A stretch of 64,000 nucleotides of DNA, from the NCBI RefSeq assembly GCF_000209655.1, contig NC_015458.1, forward strand, positions 3,782,001-3,846,000. Reading direction: 5' to 3'. The stretch comes from Pusillimonas sp. T7-7. GTDB taxonomy: Bacteria; Pseudomonadota; Gammaproteobacteria; Burkholderiales; Burkholderiaceae_B. Both the position numbers and the translations under genes were made by a program. The notes beneath the pieces are model-generated. The model worked only from the letters and a program-made list of their open reading frames with translations, made no database searches and was not told the DNA's origin. This document shows positions 20,396-30,009 of the stretch, piece after piece. Every line of letters begins with the position of its first letter. Position 1 is the stretch's first letter.

Positions 20396-21835
20396 TTACT
20401 CGACGGCTTTCACCATGTCTTCGATGACCTTCTTGGCATCGCCGAACACCATCATGGTCTTGTCCATATAGAACAGCTCGTTGTCCAGGCCTGCATAGCC
20501 TGCCGCCATCGAGCGTTTGTTGACGATGACGGTGCGCGCCTTGTAGGCTTCGAGGATGGGCATGCCGGCTATGGGCGATTGCGGGTCGTTCTTGGCAGCC
20601 GGGTTGACCACATCGTTCGCACCCAGCACCAGCACCACATCGGTTTGCCCGAATTCGCTGTTGATGTCATCCATTTCAAAGACCTGGTCGTAAGGCACTT
20701 CGGCTTCGGCCAGCAGCACGTTCATGTGGCCGGGCATACGGCCTGCCACAGGGTGTATGGCGTACTTGACGGTCACGCCATTGGCAGTGAGTTTTTCAGC
20801 CAGTTCTTTCAGGGCGTGTTGGGCCCGGGCCACGGCCAGGCCATAGCCCGGCACGATGGTGACCGATTCGGCATTGCTCATCAGGAAGGCTGCGTCGTCG
20901 GGGCTGCCCGACTTGACGTTGCGCTGTACGGCGTCGGCGCCGCCAGCGGCCGCCCCGGGCTCGGCTCCGAAGCCGCCCAGAATCACGTTGAAGAAAGACC
21001 GGTTCATGGCCTTGCACATGATGTAGGACAGAATGGCACCCGAGGAGCCCACCAGCGATCCGGCAATGATGAGCATGGGATTGTTCAGCGAGAAGCCGAT
21101 GCCTGCGGCCGCCCAGCCCGAATAGCTGTTGAGCATGGACACCACTACCGGCATGTCGGCGCCGCCGATGGGGATGATGATGAGCACGCCCAGCACAAAG
21201 GCCAGTACCGTCATGATGATGAAGGGCAGCCAGGCCTGTGTGGCCATGAACCATAGGCCGCAGCCCACCATGGCCAACGCCAGCACCAGATTCACCATGT
21301 GTTGCCCACTGAACACCACGGGTGCGCCCTGGAACAGGCGGAACTTGTATTTGCCCGACAGCTTGCCGAATGCGATCACAGAACCCGAGAAGGTGATGGC
21401 GCCCACAAAGGTTCCGATGAATAGCTCAAGACGGTTGCCTGTGGGTATGAGCGCGTCGGCCGTGGTAATGCCAAAGGCGTGGGGCTCGGCCACAATCGCC
21501 ACGGCGATGGCCACGGCCGCCAGGCCGATCATGCTGTGCATGAAAGCGACCAGTTCCGGCATTTTGGTCATTTCGACCTTTTTGGCCATGATTGTGCCAA
21601 CGCTGCCGCCTATCAGCAGGCCCAATATTACCCAGCCCAGCCCTATGCCGGCCGTGCCGTTTGTGGCCAGGCTGACGATCAGTGCGGCGGTGGTAATGAT
21701 GGCTATGGCCATGCCCGCCATACCGAAGGCATTGCCCCGGCGCGAGGTGGTGGGGTGAGAAAGCCCCTTGAGCGCCTGGATGAAGCAGACCGAGGCGATC
21801 AGATAAAACAGGGTGACCAGGTCGTGCGAGATCAT
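20396..21835 (-). CDS. pntB: NAD(P) transhydrogenase subunit beta
   Basis: A 479-residue protein with about nine membrane helices followed by the NADP-binding dIII domain. The dIII fingerprint is clear: VPGYGLAVARAQ, then IHPVAGRMPGHMNVLLAEA, then DVVLVLGANDVVNPAA and MPILEAYKA. It forms the proton channel and NADP site of the energy-coupled transhydrogenase that makes NADPH from NADH. Its ATG overlaps the pntAB stop (ATGA). It is the last gene of the pntAA-pntAB-pntB operon. Confidence 0.97.
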   Translation of the reverse strand: MISHDLVTLFYLIASVCFIQALKGLSHPTTSRRGNAFGMAGMAIAIITTAALIVSLATNGTAGIGLGWVILGLLIGGSVGTIMAKKVEMTKMPELVAFMHSMIGLAAVAIAVAIVAEPHAFGITTADALIPTGNRLELFIGTFVGAITFSGSVIAFGKLSGKYKFRLFQGAPVVFSGQHMVNLVLALAMVGCGLWFMATQAWLPFIIMTVLAFVLGVLIIIPIGGADMPVVVSMLNSYSGWAAAGIGFSLNNPMLIIAGSLVGSSGAILSYIMCKAMNRSFFNVILGGFGAEPGAAAGGADAVQRNVKSGSPDDAAFLMSNAESVTIVPGYGLAVARAQHALKELAEKLTANGVTVKYAIHPVAGRMPGHMNVLLAEAEVPYDQVFEMDDINSEFGQTDVVLVLGANDVVNPAAKNDPQSPIAGMPILEAYKARTVIVNKRSMAAGYAGLDNELFYMDKTMMVFGDAKKVIEDMVKAVE

Positions 21836-22149
21836 GCTTGGCCTCCGGTGTTGGCTTTCTTTTCTTTTTTCTTGAACATTTCGAGCATGCGTCGGGTAAC
21901 CAGGAAACCGCCAAAGACGTTCACGGCGGCCAGCGCCACGGCAAAAACGCCCATGTAGCGGGCCAGACTGCTTTCGGTCAGTGCGGCGGCCAGCATGGCG
22001 CCCACAATGACGATGGCCGAGATGGCATTGGTGACGGCCATGAGCGGCGTGTGCAGCGCGGGTGTGACGTTCCAGACAACGTGAAAGCCCACGTAGACGG
22101 CCAGCACGAAAATAATAAAGTTGATCAGGGTGGGGCTGACTGCTTCCAT
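21832..22149 (-). CDS. pntAB: NAD(P) transhydrogenase subunit alpha, membrane part
   Basis: A 105-residue membrane protein with three to four helices (FIIFVLAVYVGFHVVW, TNAISAIVIVGAMLAA, FAVALAAVNVFGGFLV). It corresponds to the C-terminal membrane domain of E. coli PntA, here a separate polypeptide as in Rhodospirillum. The start at 22149 shares one base with the pntAA stop (TGATG), and its own stop overlaps pntB by 4 bp, so all three subunits should be translationally coupled. A Lys-rich stretch (FKKKEKKAN) lies near the C terminus. Confidence 0.95.
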   Translation of the reverse strand: MEAVSPTLINFIIFVLAVYVGFHVVWNVTPALHTPLMAVTNAISAIVIVGAMLAAALTESSLARYMGVFAVALAAVNVFGGFLVTRRMLEMFKKKEKKANTGGQA

Positions 22150-23267
22150 CAGGCGCTCCTTAGCACAGTGCCGTCCTTGCACATCAGGCAGGCGGTAACG
22201 ATTTCGTCTTCTTGCTGGATGGCCAGCTCGCCTTCGGCGTTGGCGATCAGCTTCATGAAGTCCAGGATATTGCGGGCATATAGCGCAGATGCGTCGTGGG
22301 GAACCAGCGCGGGCAGATTGCTGTAGCCGATCAGGGCGACCCCATGCTTTTCAACGACCTGGTCTTTTTCCGACAGCGGGCAGTTGCCGCCGCGCTCGAC
22401 GGCCAGGTCGACGATGACCGAGCCGGGTTTCATACCCTGGACGGTTTCGGCGCTGATCAACTGAGGCGCGGGGCGCCCGGGAATCAGCGCCGTGCTGATG
22501 ACGATATCGGCCTGCTTGCAGCGTTCGGCTACCAGCGCGGCCTGGCGTGCCATCCAGGCGGCGGGCATGGGCCGGGCGTAACCGCCCACACCCTGCGCGA
22601 TTTCGCGTTCTTCGTCGGTTTCGAAGGGTACGTCGATGAACTTCGCGCCCAGTGATTCGATTTGCTCTTTGGCCGCCGGGCGTACATCAGAGGCTTCGAC
22701 CACGGCGCCCAGGCGTTTGGCAGTGGCGATGGCCTGCAGCCCTGCAACGCCTGCGCCCAGCACGACAACACGTGCCGCCTTGAGCGTACCGGCGGCGGTC
22801 ATCATCATGGGGAACAGCCGGCCATACTGGTTGGCGGCCAGCAGCACGGCCTTGTAGCCGGCCAGATTGGCCTGCGAGGACAGGACGTCCAGGCTTTGTG
22901 CGCGTGTGATGCGTGGCGCCGCTTCGAGGGCAAAAGCAGTCAAGCCGGCGCCAGCCAGCCGGGCCAGCCCTTCCTGGTCGAAGGGGTCGAGCATGCCGAT
23001 GAGGACGGCGCCGCTTTTCATTTGCGGCAACTCGCTGGCGTCGGGCGACCTGACCTTCAGGACGAGCCCGGCGCCCAGGGCCTGGGCAGCGTCGACGATC
23101 TGGGCGCCCGCCTGAACATAAGCGTCGTCAGGAAAATGGGCGCGTGTACCCGCTCCTGATTCAACCAGGACGGTATGTTTGGCCGCCACATATTTCTTGA
23201 CCGTTTCCGGCGTAGCGGCCACGCGTGTTTCGCCCGTGAGGCGTTCACGTGGAATTCCTATTTGCAT
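22149..23267 (-). CDS. pntAA: NAD(P) transhydrogenase subunit alpha, NAD-binding part
   Basis: A 372-residue soluble dI subunit, which binds NAD(H). Family blocks include IGIPRERLTGETRVAATPET, the Rossmann loop VVVLGAGVAGLQAIATAKRLG with VEASDVRP, and the RQAALVAERCKQADIVI region. The start at 23267 (MQIGIPRE) has GGAG upstream and matches the family; a longer reading to 23339 adds a non-family extension. As a three-subunit enzyme it supplies NADPH at the expense of proton-motive force. Confidence 0.96.
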   Translation of the reverse strand: MQIGIPRERLTGETRVAATPETVKKYVAAKHTVLVESGAGTRAHFPDDAYVQAGAQIVDAAQALGAGLVLKVRSPDASELPQMKSGAVLIGMLDPFDQEGLARLAGAGLTAFALEAAPRITRAQSLDVLSSQANLAGYKAVLLAANQYGRLFPMMMTAAGTLKAARVVVLGAGVAGLQAIATAKRLGAVVEASDVRPAAKEQIESLGAKFIDVPFETDEEREIAQGVGGYARPMPAAWMARQAALVAERCKQADIVISTALIPGRPAPQLISAETVQGMKPGSVIVDLAVERGGNCPLSEKDQVVEKHGVALIGYSNLPALVPHDASALYARNILDFMKLIANAEGELAIQQEDEIVTACLMCKDGTVLRSA

Positions 23268-23395
23268 GTAGCTTCTCCACCTTGGGTGTTCATATTTTCT
23301 GGCAGTTACTATACCTGAACTACTGACAGTTATTTGCAATTCGCCGGTCCGAAATCCGTTAGACTGGCACCACTACTACGTTAAAGGAGGCAGAC

Positions 23396-23809
23396 ATGGG
23401 ACTGCTCGATTCTATTGTTTCCGCCGTGGGCGGCGACAACACTCAGGGTTCCGCACAGGCTGGGCTGCTGCCGGCGCTTATGGAACTGGTCAACAACTAC
23501 CCCGGTGGTTTGTCTGGCTTAATACAAAAGTTCCAGGAAGCCGGCCTGGGCGGTGTGGCGGCTTCGTGGGTCGGTGATGGCCCGAACGAGGCTGTTACGC
23601 CGGGGCAGCTGCAGTCTGTGCTGGGTGAAGATATGGTCAGCCAACTGGCGCAGCGTTCGGGGCAAGACAGTAGTTCAGTACTTGGTGCCTTGTCCGGCCT
23701 GCTGCCTAATCTGGTCGATCAGGCCACGCCCAATGGCGAAGCCAGTTTGCAGTCGGGTCAGAATAACTCCCTTTTGGGGGGCTTGTCTGGCATGCTGGGC
23801 AAGCTGTGA
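23396..23809 (+). CDS. YidB-family (DUF937) protein
   Basis: A 137-residue Gly/Leu/Gln-rich protein. It opens with MGLLDSIVSAVGG and has repeated LLPALMELVNN, GLGGVAASWVG and LGALSGLLPNLVDQATP segments typical of the YidB/DUF937 family, whose function is unknown. There is no signal peptide or membrane helix. A very strong AAAGGAGG precedes the ATG, suggesting efficient translation. It is divergent from pntAA and ends at a 12 bp stem terminator, so it is monocistronic. Confidence 0.88.
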   Translation: MGLLDSIVSAVGGDNTQGSAQAGLLPALMELVNNYPGGLSGLIQKFQEAGLGGVAASWVGDGPNEAVTPGQLQSVLGEDMVSQLAQRSGQDSSSVLGALSGLLPNLVDQATPNGEASLQSGQNNSLLGGLSGMLGKL

Positions 23810-23835
23810 TCTTGCTTCGCTGATACTCGTGTCCT

Positions 23836-23863
23836 AAACAGAGCCCGTTGCCGGGCTCTGTTT
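23836..23863. terminator. Bidirectional intrinsic terminator between yidB-like gene and metY
   Basis: A perfect 12 bp inverted repeat (AAACAGAGCCCG and its complement) with a TTGC loop. The A and T runs at its ends act as the U-tract on either strand. It lies between two convergent genes, 27 bp after one stop and 10 bp after the other. Confidence 0.88.
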
Positions 23864-23872
23864 GCAAGGGGC

Positions 23873-25150
23873 TCAGGCCTTGCTGGCTTCCAGAGCCTGC
23901 GCCAGGTCTGCCAGGATGTCGTCGATGTGCTCCAGGCCTATCGACAGGCGCACCATATCTTCGCCGACGCCCGCGGCAGCGAGCTCTTCGGGGCTGAGTT
24001 GACGGTGGGTGGTTGAGGCAGGGTGGCAGGCCAGAGACTTGGCATCGCCAATGTTGACCAGCCGCAGTATCAGTTGAAGCGCGTCAATGAAGCGCGCGCC
24101 GCCTGCGGCGCCGCCCTTGATGCCAAACGACAGGATGCTGGCCGGCTTGCCGCCCGTGTATTTTTGCGCCAGATGGTGTTCGGGATGGTCTTCCAGGCCC
24201 GCATACAGCACCCACGATACCTGCTCGTGCTGCTTCAGGTATTGTGCAACTTTAATGGCATTTTCGGTGTGGCGCTCCATGCGCAAGGACAGGGTTTCGA
24301 TGCCTTGCAAAACCAGGAAAGCATTGAAGGGCGACAGCGCAGCACCCGTATTGCGCAGAGGCACCACGCGGCAGCGGCCTATAAAAGCGGCTGGCCCAAA
24401 GGCTTCTGTATAGACCACGCCGTGATAAGACGGGTCGGGTTCGTTCAGCATGGGGAAGCGCTCTTTGTGCTCGGCCCAGGGGAATTTGCCGGAATCAACG
24501 ACAGCGCCGGCAATCGTGGTGCCGTGTCCGCCCATGTATTTGGTCAGGGCATGAACCACGATGTCGGCGCCGTGTTCGAATGGGCGGCACAGTGCGGGCG
24601 ATGCTACGGTGTTGTCGACGATCAGGGGTACGCCATGGCGGTGTGCGGCGTCGGCCAGGGCCTGGATATCAATGACATTGCCGGCCGGGTTGCCTATGGT
24701 TTCGCAAAATACGGCTTTTGTGTTTTTGTCGATCAGGGCTTCGAGCGCGGCCACGTCATTGTGCGGAGCAAACTTTACCGTGATGCCCTGGCGGGGAAAG
24801 GTATGCGCAAACAGGTTGTAGGTACCGCCATACAGTTTGGCCACCGACACGATGTTGTCGCCAGCTTGCGCAATGGTCTGGATTGCGTAGCTGATGGCTG
24901 CCATGCCAGAGGCGACCGCCAAGGCAGCCACGCCGCCTTCCAGTGCAGCCACGCGTTCTTCCAGCACTCCATTGGTGGGGTTCATGATGCGGGTATATAT
25001 ATTGCCAGGCACTTTCAGGTCGAACAGGTCGGCGCCGTGCTGGGTGCTGTCGAAAGCATAGGAAGTGGTTTGGTAAATGGGAACCGCAACTGATTTGGTG
25101 TTGGGGTCTGGCTGGTAGCCGGCATGGATGGCAAGTGTCTCGAATTTCAT
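23873..25150 (-). CDS. metY: O-acetylhomoserine aminocarboxypropyltransferase (O-acetylhomoserine sulfhydrylase)
   Basis: A 425-residue PLP enzyme of the Cys/Met metabolism family. The PLP-binding Lys is in HALTKYMGGHG (K204), the cofactor Asp in PLIVDNTVASP, and the C-terminal SIGLEHIDDILADL is diagnostic of the MetY group. It makes homocysteine from O-acetylhomoserine and sulfide by direct sulfhydrylation. The start at 25150 (MKFETLAIHAG) fits the family. The 258 bp upstream, shared with the divergent AsmA gene, was checked for a SAM riboswitch and none was recognised. Confidence 0.95.
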   Translation of the reverse strand: MKFETLAIHAGYQPDPNTKSVAVPIYQTTSYAFDSTQHGADLFDLKVPGNIYTRIMNPTNGVLEERVAALEGGVAALAVASGMAAISYAIQTIAQAGDNIVSVAKLYGGTYNLFAHTFPRQGITVKFAPHNDVAALEALIDKNTKAVFCETIGNPAGNVIDIQALADAAHRHGVPLIVDNTVASPALCRPFEHGADIVVHALTKYMGGHGTTIAGAVVDSGKFPWAEHKERFPMLNEPDPSYHGVVYTEAFGPAAFIGRCRVVPLRNTGAALSPFNAFLVLQGIETLSLRMERHTENAIKVAQYLKQHEQVSWVLYAGLEDHPEHHLAQKYTGGKPASILSFGIKGGAAGGARFIDALQLILRLVNIGDAKSLACHPASTTHRQLSPEELAAAGVGEDMVRLSIGLEHIDDILADLAQALEASKA

Positions 25151-25408
25151 GGCAGATCTTTTTAGTTGGATATAACAGCTTGCTAGCATACCTGCATCAT
25201 GCGAGCGGGCGGGGATCTTTTCTAGAAGATTGTTGTCTTTCTATATATCATTTAGTAATAAGAAGAGTGGGTCAGCTTTTTACTTTTTGTAAGCAAGCAG
25301 GGGCAAAACAGGGCGTGATCTGAATATTGACAGTGACTTGAGTTAGCATATCCAGTTATGCGCCATAAATGGCTTATTGGGGCGCTCCCGCAGTTTTAGA
25401 GGCCGTAA

Positions 25409-28006
25409 ATGAAAGTTTGGTTGAAACGGGTACTGATCAGTCTCGTTGTGGTGTTCCTTGTCGCTTTGGTCGGCATTGCTATTTTCCTCCTGACGTTTGA
25501 CCCAAATGCCTATAAAAACAAGCTGGAAGAGGTTGTCTACAACCGCTATCAGCGCAGTTTGATCATCAAGGGCGATATCGAACTTTCGCTGTTTCCCCGC
25601 ATAGGCTTGTCGGTTGAGGATGTCGCGCTGTCAAACCGCAACAGCACTGATACCTTTGCGTCCATAGATAGCGCACGCTTTGCGGTGGCCATCTGGCCCT
25701 TGATGTTCAATCGTCTGGTCGTTGACCATGTGGCCGTTACCGGCTTCAAAGCCTGGGTAACCCGCGATGAACAGGGGCAGTTCAATTTTCGCGACCTGGT
25801 CGACCGGCCGGGCGCCGCGCTTGGGATGATGGCGCCCGCGCTGGCTGCAAAAAGCCTGCTGCCCTCCGCGCGCGCCGAAACGGTGCCCGCTGATAGGCCG
25901 CCGACAGTCGTTTCGTCCGCTTATGCCGCTGATTCGTCTCAAGGTACAGATTTGCAGATCGATATTGCCGGCCTGGACCTCAAAAATGGCGAAATCCATT
26001 TTTATGACAATGTCAGCGGGGCGGTCGGGCGTATCGAAAAGCTGGAAGTGAATACCGGACGCATGACGGCCAACCAGGCCTTCGATGTTGCCTTGAAAGG
26101 CAAGCTTGTGGGCGAGTACCCAGAGGCAGATGCCAATATCGAAGGGCAGGCGCTGGTCCTGTTCAATCCCGAGCAAAAATCTTACTCAGCTCAAAAGATC
26201 AACGTCGTGGCCAACGGCTTGCTGGGTCCGCTCGTAGCCAAATCGGCGACCTTGCGCGGCAACCTGGCTTACAGCGCCTACTCGCAGATGCTCAGCGCGA
26301 GCAATCTGGAGCTTTTAGTGCAAGGCGATATCGAAGGCGAGACGCCTATTAAAGGGTTCGAAACCTCGCTAAGCGTGCCCCAACTGAAGGTTGATCGCAG
26401 CCAGGCCGAACTCAAGGTTGAAAAGCTGGCCTATCGCGCCAAGGGGACTATGCCTGACCAGGTGTTTGAGCTCGCCTTTGACGCCCCCAATCTGGCCATC
26501 TCGCCCGAATCGGCAACAGGTGCTCCCATTGCCGGTACCGTCAAACTGAGCAAGCCCGACCATGTATTGGGCATCACTCTGGGCATGAATGGGATAGGCG
26601 GCAATGCCAGCAAACTGACCCTGAAAGAACTTAAGATCGATGCCGGGCTCAAGGAAGGCAGCAGGCTGGTTCAGCTCAAGATGAGCTCTCCGGCCAATTG
26701 GGATGTGTTTGGCGAGGTCGGGGGCCTGTCTGCCATGCAGGGGGACGTAAAAATAGAAGATGCCGCCCTGCCGGGCGGAAGTTTCGCGTTTCCTTTCATC
26801 GGGAGCCTGCGTGTCGACCTGATCAAAGATGAGCTGGCCAGTGAAATCAATGCAGTGTTAAGCGGCAGCAAACTGGACTTCAGTTTGAATGCCACGCAGC
26901 TCAAGAACCCCAAGTTTGTCTTTGACCTGACCGCCGACAAGCTGGACTTCAACACGCTGTTTCCTCCGATGCCAGTGCCGCCCGCGCCTGCCGATGCCGC
27001 CAAGTCTGGCGATGCTGCCCAGGCGACATCCAAGCAGCCCGGCAAGGCTGAAGACACGTTCGTCATGCCCAGCCTGTCATTTCTTGACTCGAGTGACTTG
27101 ACCGGAACCATAGCCATAGATGACCTGAAAATACAAGAGATCGAGGCCAAGCAGTTTGCAGCGAAGATTCGCGCTGCGCAGGGCAAGCTGGACATTACCG
27201 GGCTCAAGGCCGCCATGTATGACGGCACGCTCAGTGGTACGCTTGCTGCGAACTCCAAGAATGAAGTGTCGGCCAATGTGACGCTGTCCAAAGTTACATT
27301 AGGACCCTTGCTGCAAGCATTGTTGCAGGAAAGCCGTCTCAAAGGGCAAGGCACCGTCAAGCTTAAGCTGGCTAGCCAGGGTCAGACGGGCGCCGCCCTT
27401 GAAGCCGGTCTGAACGGGACGGCGCAATTGAATATTCGTGATGGGGCCATTACGGGTATAGATGTGGCCCAGACGCTGCGTGAAGTCAACGATGTGGTGC
27501 GCAATATGTTCAGCGGCCAGTTGCCTGATGTTGTCAGCAAGTTCGATACGGGGCGCAAGACGGATTTCACTGCGCTGGATGCCACGGTCAATTTCAACCA
27601 AGGCCAGGGCACCATCAAGCCGCTGAAGATTGCCAGTCCCTTACTGCGTATTACGCAGGGAACGCCGGCCACGCTCGATCTGGTCAATGATCAGCTCGAT
27701 GTCATGGTCAATGTGAATGTGGTCAATACCAGCACAGGGCAAGATGGCAAGGCGCTGGCGGACCTGAAAGGCGTGACAGTACCTGTGCGTATCTCAGGGC
27801 CATTCAGCAAGCCGGGCTATCAGGTGCAATGGAAGGAAGTCAGCAGCGACGCCGTGAAAGATGCCGTCAAGGGTGGGTTGATTGACTTGCTCTCCAATCA
27901 AGTTGCCCCGTCCAGCGCTAAGGGCGAGGCCCAGGCGGCGCCCAAAACATCAGTCGACTCGGTCAAGAGCATAGGCGATGCATTGAAAGGATTGTTGGGC
28001 AAATGA
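25409..28006 (+). CDS. AsmA-family protein
   Basis: An 865-residue protein with one N-terminal membrane anchor (about residues 8-30). A large periplasmic, beta-rich part follows, with the AsmA N-terminal pattern (LEEVVYNRYQRSLIIKGDIE, SLFPRIGLSVEDVALSN, FAVAIWPLMFNRLVVDHV). The C-terminal AsmA_2 region has GIDVAQTLREVNDVVRNMF and RTDFTALDATVNF-like blocks. AsmA-like proteins belong to the bridge-like lipid-transport group and are tied to outer-membrane assembly. An internal Ala/Pro-rich linker is near residues 520-545. The stop overlaps the next start (ATGA), so the MOSC-domain protein is translationally coupled. Confidence 0.93.
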   Translation: MKVWLKRVLISLVVVFLVALVGIAIFLLTFDPNAYKNKLEEVVYNRYQRSLIIKGDIELSLFPRIGLSVEDVALSNRNSTDTFASIDSARFAVAIWPLMFNRLVVDHVAVTGFKAWVTRDEQGQFNFRDLVDRPGAALGMMAPALAAKSLLPSARAETVPADRPPTVVSSAYAADSSQGTDLQIDIAGLDLKNGEIHFYDNVSGAVGRIEKLEVNTGRMTANQAFDVALKGKLVGEYPEADANIEGQALVLFNPEQKSYSAQKINVVANGLLGPLVAKSATLRGNLAYSAYSQMLSASNLELLVQGDIEGETPIKGFETSLSVPQLKVDRSQAELKVEKLAYRAKGTMPDQVFELAFDAPNLAISPESATGAPIAGTVKLSKPDHVLGITLGMNGIGGNASKLTLKELKIDAGLKEGSRLVQLKMSSPANWDVFGEVGGLSAMQGDVKIEDAALPGGSFAFPFIGSLRVDLIKDELASEINAVLSGSKLDFSLNATQLKNPKFVFDLTADKLDFNTLFPPMPVPPAPADAAKSGDAAQATSKQPGKAEDTFVMPSLSFLDSSDLTGTIAIDDLKIQEIEAKQFAAKIRAAQGKLDITGLKAAMYDGTLSGTLAANSKNEVSANVTLSKVTLGPLLQALLQESRLKGQGTVKLKLASQGQTGAALEAGLNGTAQLNIRDGAITGIDVAQTLREVNDVVRNMFSGQLPDVVSKFDTGRKTDFTALDATVNFNQGQGTIKPLKIASPLLRITQGTPATLDLVNDQLDVMVNVNVVNTSTGQDGKALADLKGVTVPVRISGPFSKPGYQVQWKEVSSDAVKDAVKGGLIDLLSNQVAPSSAKGEAQAAPKTSVDSVKSIGDALKGLLGK

Positions 28007-28392
28007 CAAACGTTTTTCATTTTCCGATCGCCGCGTGTGGCGGTACCACGCAGGCAGCGGCTGCGGCTTACGACAAGCGCTGGCTGGTGGTCGATGGAAC
28101 AGGTCGCTGGTTGTCGCAAAGCCACAGTGAGCAGCTGGCCGATATTCAGATCGAGTTGCGTCTGGGCTATCTGGTGCTGCGCGCGCCAGGCATGCTCAGG
28201 CTCGACATTCCCCTTGATGTCATTGAAGACGATGACAGTGTCCGGGGTGCGGCCACCATAGGCGCCCAGCAGGTCGACGTGGTTGACGAAGGCGAGTTGG
28301 CCGCAGCCTGGCTGACCCAGTTCCTTGGGCAGCCCTGTCGGCTGGTCAAGGTGCACCCCGACGCGGGCAGAGTGCTTTGGCCTGAGCTGTAG
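28003..28392 (+). CDS. Stand-alone MOSC N-terminal beta-barrel domain protein
   Basis: A 129-residue protein that resembles only the N-terminal beta-barrel domain found before MOSC domains in YcbX and mARC. The pattern is YDKRWLVVDGTGRWLSQ, then LADIQIELRLGYLVLRAPGM with LDIPL, then AAWLTQFLGQPCRLV. Full YcbX-like proteins run to about 270-370 residues and carry the molybdenum-cofactor-binding MOSC domain with a conserved Cys; that part is absent here. The gene ends with TAG just before a convergent ferredoxin gene, so no frameshifted remainder lies downstream. It overlaps AsmA by 4 bp. Without the MOSC core it probably has no molybdenum activity of its own. Confidence 0.72.
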   Translation: MTNVFHFPIAACGGTTQAAAAAYDKRWLVVDGTGRWLSQSHSEQLADIQIELRLGYLVLRAPGMLRLDIPLDVIEDDDSVRGAATIGAQQVDVVDEGELAAAWLTQFLGQPCRLVKVHPDAGRVLWPEL

Positions 28393-28401
28393 CGCCTGGG
28401 T

Positions 28402-28743
<342 letters not shown>

Positions 28744-28752
28744 TTATTAACC

Positions 28753-29337
<585 letters not shown>

Positions 29338-29348
29338 TTATTGAGCGC

Positions 29349-29948
29349 TTATTCCTGTTGGCTTATTTCAGGATTATTGACTGTTTTTTGCGTTGCAGCA
29401 AATCTTAGCAGATGATAGCGCACATGTCCTGCCTTGCCTTGCCGCAAAATCTCGAATGGCTCGGGTGGCTCTATGAGTGCTTCAGACTCAATATACAACA
29501 AGCCATCGGGTGTGAGAACCGCTGGCAGTCCGGCCCACAGGCGATCCAGCCAAGCCTGGCCAAAAGGCGGGTCCAGCATGATCAAATCGAAGGAGTTCTC
29601 GGTCATGCGTTTGAGTGCCTCTTGGGCGTCGCCCGCATGAATGCGCACGTGGTCGGCCTTGAGTTGTGTGCGTAGCGCCCGCAGGGCGGCGATAGCGGGC
29701 GGATGGGTTTCTACCATTTGCACATGCGCCACACCGCGCGATGCGGCTTCAAAGCCCAGTGCGCCCGTACCCGCAAAAAGGTCCAGTACGCGCTTTTTTG
29801 AGTAATCGCCGTCCCAAAAGTGGTGCAGCCAGTTGAACAGCGTTTCGCGTACCCGGTCGGGCGTTGGGCGCAGCCCGACGGCATCCACAACGGGAATGGG
29901 CGTTTTACGGTAATCACCGCCTACAATACGTACTACGTGTTTCTTCAT
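29349..29948 (-). CDS. rsmD: 16S rRNA (guanine(966)-N2)-methyltransferase
   Basis: A 199-residue methyltransferase that modifies G966 of 16S rRNA during 30S assembly. It opens with HVVRIVGGDYRKTPIPV and LRPTPDRVRETLFNWL, followed by the SAM loop VLDLFAGTGALGFEAASRG and the catalytic LDPPFG. The start at 29948 was chosen because it matches the family; a longer in-frame reading would run back into ftsY. It is divergent from ftsY with 61 bp between starts, the same arrangement as in E. coli. Confidence 0.96.
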   Translation of the reverse strand: MKKHVVRIVGGDYRKTPIPVVDAVGLRPTPDRVRETLFNWLHHFWDGDYSKKRVLDLFAGTGALGFEAASRGVAHVQMVETHPPAIAALRALRTQLKADHVRIHAGDAQEALKRMTENSFDLIMLDPPFGQAWLDRLWAGLPAVLTPDGLLYIESEALIEPPEPFEILRQGKAGHVRYHLLRFAATQKTVNNPEISQQE

Positions 29949-30009
29949 GCAAGATCCGAAGTGTCGGAATTCTGTGTGGGCTAATTCTATTTCGGGTAGT
30001 GTAAATCGT

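Noticed and set aside
20243..21256. 337-codon frame antisense to pntB
   Set aside because: His/Gly-rich shadow frame opposite a certain gene.
25151..25408. SAM riboswitch or other leader before metY
   Set aside because: No conserved riboswitch core or antisense terminator pairing could be found in the 258 bp shared with asmA.
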